64,000 nucleotides of DNA from contig CACYHA010000010.1 in the NCBI GenBank assembly GCA_902774035.1, positions 1-64,000 of the forward strand, read 5' to 3'. The notes under the pieces were generated by a model. That model ran no database searches. It was given only the letters and a program-made list of their open reading frames with translations, and was not told where the DNA came from. Positions 48,586-54,540 of the stretch are shown one piece after another; within the stretch, counting starts at the first letter, position 1; every line of letters starts with the position of its first letter. The stretch is from Oscillospiraceae bacterium. Its GTDB lineage: Bacteria; Bacillota; Clostridia; Oscillospirales; Acutalibacteraceae. Position numbers and translations under genes: made by a program.

Positions 48586-49551
48586 TTAGCTCTTTTTGCC
48601 GAACAGCTTTGCAAAGAGGTTGCGGAACCACTGAATGATGCGCTGGAAGAAGTTGAGCTTTTGGGCGGGTTTGTCGTTTACGGTTGAGGCTTCAGATCCT
48701 GTTGCAGGCGCTTCTGTGGTTGGAACAGCCGCCGGTGTTTTGCCCGGAACCAGAACATTTGTTGTAATGTATTCCACGTTCATTTGATAGAAAGATTCCG
48801 CCAACGGCAGACTGTCCACTGTCCAGACAGCGGTTTTTAATCCGGCCTCCTGCGCGGCGCACACAACGTCAACCTGCGTCGGGCTGGAAAAATCCAAGCC
48901 TTCTAAACCTTTTTCTCTGCAAAAGGCAACATCATCCAAAGTTGCAGGGCTCGCAATTAAAAAAGCGGGAACTTCGGGCATTAGGGCTTTCATTTCGGAA
49001 ATCAATTCCCGTCCAAAGCTGATAAAAATCATACGGTCTGTTTCTTCCCGTGCGCCAAGAAGCTCGGCAAGCGAAGGCAGCTGCTCCGGCTGCACAGTTT
49101 GCTTGATCTCAATCACCGGATGCATACTGTATTGTTTGCAAACGTCAAGATACTCTGTTAACATCGGAACCTTTAGATCCGGATATTGTTCAATATTGTT
49201 GCCCGCATCCACAGTCAGTGCAGAAATCTCCGCATAATTCAGATCCTGCACTCTGCCGGTGCCGTCGGTCATGCGATCAACCGTCGAGTCATGCATCAGG
49301 ATCCAAATACCGTCTGCAGTCTGTGAAATGTCACACTCTGCACCCCAAAAGCCATACGCTCCGGCAAGGCGAAATGCAGGAAGCGTGTTTTCGGGCGCAA
49401 TGGCGGAATAGCCCCGGTGCGCGATTGCAGTCATGCCGTTTTCAGGAATCACCTTGGAATCATACAAATACAACGTTTCGGCAAAGACAAGCAACGGGCT
49501 TGTAAACAAAAAAGAAATTGCCAAAAGAAAGGGAAACAATCGTTTTCTCAT
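48586..49551 (-). CDS. Secreted glycerophosphodiester phosphodiesterase
   Basis: A 321-residue exported GDPD: signal peptide (residues 1-25, ending VFA), then IAHRGYSAIAPENT (about 41-54), ECDISQTADG (about 69-78), LMHDSTVDR and IEIKQT, which provide the catalytic His pair and metal ligands. After the barrel come a Thr/Pro/Ala linker (about 272-295) and the tail FFQRIIQWFRNLFAKLFG, nearly identical to that of the CHAP protein encoded next. Outside the cell it could cleave glycerophosphodiesters or wall teichoic-type polymers. ATG at 49551 has GGAGGAG 6 nt upstream. Confidence 0.9.
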   Translation of the reverse strand: MRKRLFPFLLAISFLFTSPLLVFAETLYLYDSKVIPENGMTAIAHRGYSAIAPENTLPAFRLAGAYGFWGAECDISQTADGIWILMHDSTVDRMTDGTGRVQDLNYAEISALTVDAGNNIEQYPDLKVPMLTEYLDVCKQYSMHPVIEIKQTVQPEQLPSLAELLGAREETDRMIFISFGRELISEMKALMPEVPAFLIASPATLDDVAFCREKGLEGLDFSSPTQVDVVCAAQEAGLKTAVWTVDSLPLAESFYQMNVEYITTNVLVPGKTPAAVPTTEAPATGSEASTVNDKPAQKLNFFQRIIQWFRNLFAKLFGKKS

Positions 49552-49689
49552 ATCGAACTCCTCCAGATACGCATAGAATTTTTTCTGCACACATCTTAAG
49601 CCCGAAAGACGCCGCCTGTTTCACACATAACAGCTTTTCCAAAGGAAAAGCCTGAGCAGTGGCGACTGCGCCTCAATTATATCCGCTGT

Positions 49690-50412
49690 TCACCTTCCAA
49701 ACAGCTTTGCGAACAGATCACGGAACCATTGGAGGATGCGCTGGAAGAAATCGAATTTCAGCTCGCCGCCGGACGAAACCTCGGGCGCTTCTTCCTCGTC
49801 CGCCGAAAGCGGGAGCGTTTCCGGGTCGATCGACACGGTTTCGTCATAGAGGGGCAGGCCGAAGCCGGCGATGCCGCTATCGCCGAGGGGGCGCGTGACG
49901 CGCTGCACCCGGTCACCCCAGTTGCCGTCGATGGAAACGATCTCGGTTTCCGTCACAGATTCCACCAGGCCGACATGACCCTGGCTCAAAAAGATCAGAT
50001 CCCCGGGCTCCGGCACATAATCTCGGCCCTCCCAGCGGCCCATATCCTTGAACTGTCTGGAGCCGGAGGTGGGGTAGCTGTCATCCACACACAGGGCGAA
50101 GCGCGGAAACGCCTCGGCGGAAAGGCCGGTCTGATGGGCGCACCAGCAGACAAAGATCGCGCACCACGCCGCCGGATTCATCCCGTACCACGCGCCGTAT
50201 TTGGTATAGTTTCGATCGCCGCTGTTGGCCGTTTTGCTGTTCAGATACTGATTCGACGCTTTTTCGTGATAGCCGAGCTCCGCCGCGGCAACGAGCAAAA
50301 TCGCCTCCCGCTGGGACACGGCGCGCGCCGTGCCGAACAGGGGCAAAAACGCTGTCAGTAAAAGAGCGGCGAGCACAACGCTCAGCATCTTTTTGCATTG
50401 CTTTCGTTTCAT
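49690..50412 (-). CDS. Secreted CHAP-domain peptidoglycan hydrolase
   Basis: The 240-residue protein has a signal peptide (residues 1-31) and a CHAP/NlpC-type domain: WCAIFVCWCAHQTGL (catalytic Cys about 83), GDLIFLSQGHVGLVE (His about 147) and IDGNWGDRV. CHAP enzymes cleave peptidoglycan peptides or amides. A short acidic linker leads to the C-terminal tail FFQRILQWFRDLFAKLFG. The lead segment EAILLVAAAELGYHEKASN resembles that of clostridial CHAP proteins of gut bacteria. It lies upstream of the GDPD gene in the same direction with a 138-nt gap, in which a GCTTTTCC/GGAAAAGC hairpin might attenuate transcription. Confidence 0.88.
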   Translation of the reverse strand: MKRKQCKKMLSVVLAALLLTAFLPLFGTARAVSQREAILLVAAAELGYHEKASNQYLNSKTANSGDRNYTKYGAWYGMNPAAWCAIFVCWCAHQTGLSAEAFPRFALCVDDSYPTSGSRQFKDMGRWEGRDYVPEPGDLIFLSQGHVGLVESVTETEIVSIDGNWGDRVQRVTRPLGDSGIAGFGLPLYDETVSIDPETLPLSADEEEAPEVSSGGELKFDFFQRILQWFRDLFAKLFGR

Positions 50413-50441
50413 CGGGCTTCCTCCTTTGAACTTCTACTCTT

Positions 50442-50470
50442 ACTTTACTCTATCTCCCGCGAAAAATCAA
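50442..50470 (-). promoter_or_regulatory. Promoter of the CHAP-protein gene
   Basis: Minus strand: TTGATT (50465-50470), 17-nt spacer, TAAAGT (50442-50447), 30 nt before the ATG. Confidence 0.6.
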
Positions 50471-50480
50471 GACGCAGCGC

Positions 50481-50515
50481 AAAAAACGTCCCCGCTTCGT
50501 GCAGGGACGTTTTCG
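50481..50515 (-). terminator. Terminator of the sigma-factor operon
   Basis: Minus strand: AAAACGTCCC pairs with GGGACGTTTT across an 11-nt loop, followed by T-rich sequence. It is nearly symmetrical and lies 15 nt past the stop at 50530. Confidence 0.88.
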
Positions 50516-50529
50516 GTTATTCGCTTCGG

Positions 50530-51174
50530 TCAGTCGTCCAGCGCGGTATAGGAGCCGAAGCTGCCGTGGGGAACGCTGCTTGTGGAAACGCCATAGGCCG
50601 AGAAGGGGTTGTCGGCTTCGCCTTCCAGCTCCACATCCACATAGATCGTTTTGAAGAACTTCTTTTGCTCGTCCTTCAGCTTGACCTTGCAGACGCCTTT
50701 CGCGTTGAACAAGTCGGTGATGTCATAGGTTCTGTCGCGGAAATACAGCGTAGCCTTGCCGTCCTCTTCCACAACGACCTCCAGCTCGTTCGCCGCCAGC
50801 ACTTCCTCCGGCGTCAGCGGGCGCTCTTTTCCGTCTTTGCCCATGGCCACGCCGCCGCCGCCGAAAGTCGCGGCCGTGTCGCCGTTTTCGTCTTTGACTT
50901 CGAAGCCGTATTCGCCGTTTTCGCCGGCTGTAACTTCCACGGTCGCTTCTCTGCCGTGGAACCAGGTTTTCAGCGTGGTCTGAATGCCGCCCACATCGGC
51001 CGCAACAACGCTCACCGCCGCGACGGCAAGGATCAGGATCGCTGCGCAAAGGGCAAGCACGCGTTTATGGCTCATTATCTTCTTTTGGTTGTTCATCATC
51101 GGATCCTCCAATTCCAATTCCCGTGTCGGTTGGAGCACCGAAAACGCCGCCTTGTATTTTTCATGATTCGTCAT
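50530..51174 (-). CDS. Membrane protein cotranscribed with ECF sigma factor (putative anti-sigma factor)
   Basis: The 214-residue protein has a ~35-residue cytosolic start (KYKAAFSVLQPTRELELE), one membrane helix (about 38-58) and an extracytoplasmic domain of about 155 residues, rich in charged residues and beta strands (TVEVTAGENGEYGFEVKDENG). I recognise no domain. The start overlaps the sigma-factor gene by 14 nt, so the two are coupled. Position and topology fit a membrane anti-sigma factor that holds the sigma factor until an external signal is sensed; the short cytosolic part would be the sigma-binding arm. Confidence 0.7.
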   Translation of the reverse strand: MTNHEKYKAAFSVLQPTRELELEDPMMNNQKKIMSHKRVLALCAAILILAVAAVSVVAADVGGIQTTLKTWFHGREATVEVTAGENGEYGFEVKDENGDTAATFGGGGVAMGKDGKERPLTPEEVLAANELEVVVEEDGKATLYFRDRTYDITDLFNAKGVCKVKLKDEQKKFFKTIYVDVELEGEADNPFSAYGVSTSSVPHGSFGSYTALDD

Positions 51175-51646
51175 CGTTCCAGTCCTCCCTGAGTTTTTCT
51201 TTGAGCAAGGCCCTGCCGCGGTTCAGCCGCACCTTGACATTGCTCTGCGTCAAATGCAAAATGTCTGCGATCTCGCCGACGGTGTAATCCTCATAGTAGA
51301 ACAGATGGATCACACTGCGGTAGTTGTTCGGAAGCGCCATCACCGCTTCAAACAGGGCGCTGCTCTCCGGCGATTCAAACGGCAGAGACTCCATATAGTC
51401 TTCCAGCGGAACCTCGTTTCTGCGCCGCCCGGCGCGCCAAACGTCCTTTGCGCCGTTGATCGCCACGCGCAGCAGCCATGCCTTGATGTGCTGCTCGCTT
51501 TCAAATTGTTTGTTTGCTCTGTGATACCGAAGGAACGTCTCCTGCGTCACATCCTCCGCGTCGTCCGGATTTTTGCAGACGCTGAACGCCGCCGCGTAGA
51601 TGTTCTGCCGATAGGTCTCAAAGAGCTGATGTGTGTCAAGTCTCAT
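51161..51646 (-). CDS. ECF-type RNA polymerase sigma factor
   Basis: A 161-residue sigma-70-family protein with only regions 2 and 4: region 2 (about residues 8-75; AEDVTQETFLRYHR, IKAWLLRVAINGAKD) and region 4 (about 100-155; LPNNYRSVIHLFYYEDYTVGEIADIL in outline, key Y, E, helix-turn-helix LTQSNVKVRLNRGRALLK). ECF factors respond to envelope or other stresses. The next gene, overlapping, encodes its probable membrane regulator. Target promoters cannot be read here; no clear autoregulatory promoter is visible in the MITE-containing upstream region. Confidence 0.92.
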   Translation of the reverse strand: MRLDTHQLFETYRQNIYAAAFSVCKNPDDAEDVTQETFLRYHRANKQFESEQHIKAWLLRVAINGAKDVWRAGRRRNEVPLEDYMESLPFESPESSALFEAVMALPNNYRSVIHLFYYEDYTVGEIADILHLTQSNVKVRLNRGRALLKEKLREDWNDDES

Positions 51647-51667
51647 GGTGCTTCCTCGCTGTTCATG

Positions 51668-51826
51668 TAACTGCTGATTTACCCGGTGTGTGAAGATTGG
51701 CGAGAAAATCTTTCGTCAGATGCAGCAGAAATTCCGCAGGAAGCCTGTCGGCTTTCAAGGGATTTCTATGTAAAATGGCGGAAGATTTGCCGTCAAGCTT
51801 TGCGCATCTGGGTGAATCAGCAGTTA
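51668..51826. mobile_element. 159-bp MITE-like element with terminal inverted repeats
   Basis: The ends TAACTGCTGATTTACCCGG (51668-51686) and the inverted 51808-51826 match at 17 of 19 positions. The interior has no gene but contains further inverted segments. It separates the ECF operon from the TSCPD gene. A shortened copy lies at 40138. No transposase gene is seen in the window; flanking target duplication is not clear. Confidence 0.7.
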
Positions 51827-51901
51827 CCAAAAGGCCTTTCACCAACCATACGTCTGAACGGCCCCGAAGGTTACATTTTCGAAAAACTTTTTTGAAATCT
51901 G

Positions 51902-51930
51902 TTTTCAAACGGTCAAAGCTATGCTATAAT
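51902..51930 (+). promoter_or_regulatory. Promoter of the TSCPD-protein gene
   Basis: TTTTCA (51902-51907), 17-nt spacer, TATAAT (51925-51930), 29 nt before the ATG at 51960. Confidence 0.65.
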
Positions 51931-51959
51931 ACCATAAAAAGAACAAGGAGGCAACCCTT

Positions 51960-52220
51960 ATGCAATTTCAGTATTCTCCCCGCGGCACCTGCTCGCGCGG
52001 CATCACCTTTGAGATCGTGGACGGAAAAGTCCGCAACGTCCGTTTCGACGGCGGCTGCAGCGGCAACACCCAGGGCGTGGCGCGGCTTGTGGAAGGTCTG
52101 ACGCCGGACGAGGTCGTGGAAAGGCTCGCCGGCATCCGCTGCGGATTCAAGCCCACCTCCTGCCCCGATCAACTGGCGCAGGCAGTCGCGGCGGCAGCGA
52201 AGCAAATGCACAACGCGTAA
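51960..52220 (+). CDS. TSCPD-domain protein (TIGR03905-like)
   Basis: The 86-residue protein has four Cys in TCSRGI (about Cys10), GGCSGNTQG (about Cys33), IRCGFKPTSCPDQL (about Cys61 and 68), the pattern of the stand-alone TSCPD family. The TSCPD domain also occurs at the C-terminus of class II ribonucleotide reductases, where the cysteines are thought to bind metal. The stand-alone proteins of Clostridia have no proven role. Monocistronic, with promoter and terminator. Confidence 0.9.
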   Translation: MQFQYSPRGTCSRGITFEIVDGKVRNVRFDGGCSGNTQGVARLVEGLTPDEVVERLAGIRCGFKPTSCPDQLAQAVAAAAKQMHNA

Positions 52221-52226
52221 TTATTT

Positions 52227-52268
52227 GAGCTTTCTCCGGACTTTTTTCGGGAAAGCTCTTGTATTTTC
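52227..52268 (+). terminator. Terminator of the TSCPD-protein gene
   Basis: GAGCTTTC (52227-52234) pairs with GAAAGCTC (52251-52258), with CCGGA/TTCGG inside, followed by TTGTATTTTC. Its T-run overlaps the -35 box of the next promoter. Confidence 0.85.
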
Positions 52269-52286
52269 TTCATAATCTGTTATAAT
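52259..52286 (+). promoter_or_regulatory. Promoter of the riboswitch-NhaC unit
   Basis: TTGTAT (52259-52264), 16-nt spacer, TATAAT (52281-52286). Transcription would begin about 25 nt before the riboswitch. Confidence 0.78.
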
Positions 52287-52317
52287 GTGTATGTTCTTCA
52301 GCCCGTGAGAGTTGAAG

Positions 52318-52490
52318 AGCGATAGAGGCGCAAAGCGCATCAGTAGCAGGAAGGAGCCGCTCAAACGGCGCGGCAAAGGCCGAAGTTCCCGCGAAAGGGT
52401 GTTTTGCCGAAGCGACCGCTGTTTGAGCGGCGGAAGCTGGGCCGCAGGAAAACATCCTGCGGACTGTCGCATCTGCGGAGAGCTATCACA
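52318..52490 (+). promoter_or_regulatory. Lysine riboswitch (L box)
   Basis: The closing stem P1 is GATAG (52321) with CTATC (52483). Conserved L-box blocks appear in order: GATAGAGGCGC, CAGTAG, AGGAAGGAGCC, AAAGGCCGAAG, GGAAGCTGGGCCGC, GGACTGTCGC and GGAGAGCTATC. The P2 arm CCGCTCAAAC pairs with GTTTGAGCGG. This matches the lysine-binding riboswitch class closely. The downstream terminator (52511) implies premature termination when lysine is abundant. Confidence 0.93.
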
Positions 52491-52510
52491 ACACCGAGAT
52501 CCACTGCCTG

Positions 52511-52549
52511 TTTGTGAGCGCACTTCGTGTCTCACAAATTTTTATTTTT
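52511..52549 (+). terminator. Riboswitch expression-platform terminator
   Basis: TTTGTGAG (52511-52518) pairs with CTCACAAA (52531-52538), followed by a T-run. It is 20 nt after the lysine aptamer and 14 nt before the start codon, with the RBS GGAGG just beyond. Confidence 0.9.
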
Positions 52550-52563
52550 GGAGGAAACACCAA

Positions 52564-54429
52564 ATGAAACGCAACCGCAAAAAAAGCAGATGGCTTTTGG
52601 CGCTCGTGCTCGTTTTCGTGCTGACAGTCTCCTTTGTGGGCTTCTCTTACGCGGAAACCGACAGCGCGACGCTGGACGCCGCAGAAGCAGCCGCAGCAGA
52701 AGTTACCGCAACCGCAACCGACGCCGCAGAAGAAGTCTTGCTGGCTGCCCCCGCGGGCAACACCTTCACCCTCGGCGAAGGCGACGACGCTGTGGAATAC
52801 GACCTCACCGACGCGGACTCCGCGCAGGCATATGTGGACAGCTATGCCGACAACATCGAGGCCGACCCGGACTTTTCCGCACACGTTGAGACCGCGATCG
52901 CCAAGGTCCGCGAGACCAACAAGCGCTATGCAACGTTCCTTTCCCTGCTTCCGCCGATCATCGCCATCGTGCTGGCGCTCATCACCAAAGAAGTCTATTC
53001 GTCCCTGATCCTCGGCATCATCGCCGGCGGCGTCATCTATGCCGGCTTCAACTTTGAGGGCATCATGAACCATGTGGTGCAGGACGGCTTCATCGGCAAC
53101 CTGGCAGACTCCTGGAACATGGGTATCGTCATCTTCCTTGTCATCCTCGCCGCTCTGGTCGCCATGATGAACAAGGCGGGCGGCTCCGCTGCCTTCGGCC
53201 GCTGGGCGGTCAAGCACATCAAGTCCCGTCTGGGCGCCCAGCTCGCAACCATCCTGCTCGGCGTGCTGATCTTCATCGACGACTATTTCAACTGCCTGAC
53301 CGTCGGCTCCGTGATGCGTCCCGTGACCGACAGCCACAACGTCTCCCGCGCAAAGCTCGCCTACCTCATCGACGCGACCGCAGCGCCCGTCTGCATCATT
53401 GCGCCGATCTCCTCCTGGGCTGCCGCAGTTGCCGGCTTTGCCAAGGACGCCGGCGCCGACAGCGGCATTGCCCTGTTCGTGCGCTCGATCCCCTTCAACT
53501 TCTACGCGATCCTGACCATCGTCATGATGATCTTCCTTGCCGTTTCCAAGTTCGATTACGGCCCGATGAAAAAGCATGAACGCAACGCGGTCGAGGCCGG
53601 CGACATCTTCACCAGCGGCACAAAGCAGGCCGTTGCCGATATGAAGGTCAACGAAAAAGGCCGTGTGATCGACCTCATTCTCCCGGTCGTCATCCTCATC
53701 GCCTCCTGCGTGGTCGGCATGATCTACACCGGCGGTTTCTTTGAAGGCGAAAGCTTCATCGACGCGTTCTCCAACTCCGACGCTTCGGTCGGTCTTGCGC
53801 TCGGCGGCGCGTTCACCCTCGTCGTGACCGTGATCTACTTCATCTGCCGCCGCGTTCTGAAGTTCAAGGAGATCATGGAAGCCCTTCCCGAAGGCTTCAA
53901 AGCCATGGTTCCCGCGATCCTCATCCTCGCCTGCGCCTGGACGCTGAACTCCATGACCGGCTCCCTGGGCGCGAAGATCTTCATCTCCCAGCTCATCGAA
54001 GGCTCGGCCGGCGCGTTTGAAAAGTTCCTGCCCGCCATCATCTTCCTGATCGCTGTGGGTCTGTCCTTCGCGACCGGCACCTCCTGGGGCACCTTCGGCA
54101 TCCTCATTCCGATCGTTCTCTCGGTCTTCTCCGCCGGCGAACCCATCACCATCGTTGCGGTTTCCGCCTGCATGGCCGGCGCCGTCTGCGGCGACCACTG
54201 CTCCCCGATCTCCGACACGACCATCATGGCCTCCGCCGGTGCGCAGTGTGACCACATCAACCACGTTTCGACCCAGCTTCCCTACGCCCTGACTGTTGCC
54301 GGCGTTTCCGCCGTTGCCTACATCATCGCGGGCTTTGTGAGCAACTGGCTCATCGTTCTGCCGATCGCCATCGTGCTGATGATCGCGACGCTGTTCGTGA
54401 TCAAGGCCATCACCGCGAAGAAGGCGTGA
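52564..54429 (+). CDS. NhaC-family transporter under lysine riboswitch control (probable lysine transporter)
   Basis: The 621-residue protein has a signal-peptide-like start (residues 1-30), an Ala/Glu/Asp-rich segment (about 30-115) and about 11-12 helices of the NhaC antiporter superfamily: FIDDYFNCLTVGSVMRPVTD (about residues 238-257), CIIAPISSWAA, ATGTSWGTFGI (about 501-511) and GDHCSPISDTTIMAS (about 540-554). Riboswitch-controlled NhaC-type proteins have been predicted to be lysine transporters (LysW); that, not Na+/H+ exchange, is the probable job here. The extracytoplasmic N-terminal extension is unusual. ATG at 52564 has GGAGG upstream. Confidence 0.88.
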   Translation: MKRNRKKSRWLLALVLVFVLTVSFVGFSYAETDSATLDAAEAAAAEVTATATDAAEEVLLAAPAGNTFTLGEGDDAVEYDLTDADSAQAYVDSYADNIEADPDFSAHVETAIAKVRETNKRYATFLSLLPPIIAIVLALITKEVYSSLILGIIAGGVIYAGFNFEGIMNHVVQDGFIGNLADSWNMGIVIFLVILAALVAMMNKAGGSAAFGRWAVKHIKSRLGAQLATILLGVLIFIDDYFNCLTVGSVMRPVTDSHNVSRAKLAYLIDATAAPVCIIAPISSWAAAVAGFAKDAGADSGIALFVRSIPFNFYAILTIVMMIFLAVSKFDYGPMKKHERNAVEAGDIFTSGTKQAVADMKVNEKGRVIDLILPVVILIASCVVGMIYTGGFFEGESFIDAFSNSDASVGLALGGAFTLVVTVIYFICRRVLKFKEIMEALPEGFKAMVPAILILACAWTLNSMTGSLGAKIFISQLIEGSAGAFEKFLPAIIFLIAVGLSFATGTSWGTFGILIPIVLSVFSAGEPITIVAVSACMAGAVCGDHCSPISDTTIMASAGAQCDHINHVSTQLPYALTVAGVSAVAYIIAGFVSNWLIVLPIAIVLMIATLFVIKAITAKKA

Positions 54430-54434
54430 ATCAC

Positions 54435-54478
54435 CGCAAAGCGGTAACAGCGGTTAGCTGTTAGCTGTCAGCAATTAG
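54435..54478. repeat. Heptamer-like tandem tract
   Basis: GCGGTAACAGCGGTTAGCTG and following TTAGCTGTCAGC repeat a 7-bp unit (AGCTGTT/AGCGGTT type) related to the tracts at 38817 and 56756. Confidence 0.55.
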
Positions 54479-54484
54479 AATAGT

Positions 54485-54520
54485 TTAACCCCGCCGTGGA
54501 TGTGTTCCGTGGCGGGGTTT
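54485..54520. terminator. Bidirectional terminator between NhaC-type and CotH-type genes
   Basis: AACCCCGCC (54487-54495) pairs with GGCGGGGTT (54511-54519), with GTGGA/TCCGT inside, and T-rich ends on both strands. It serves the two convergent genes. Confidence 0.82.
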
Positions 54521-54540
54521 GTTGATTTCTATGAAAAGCA

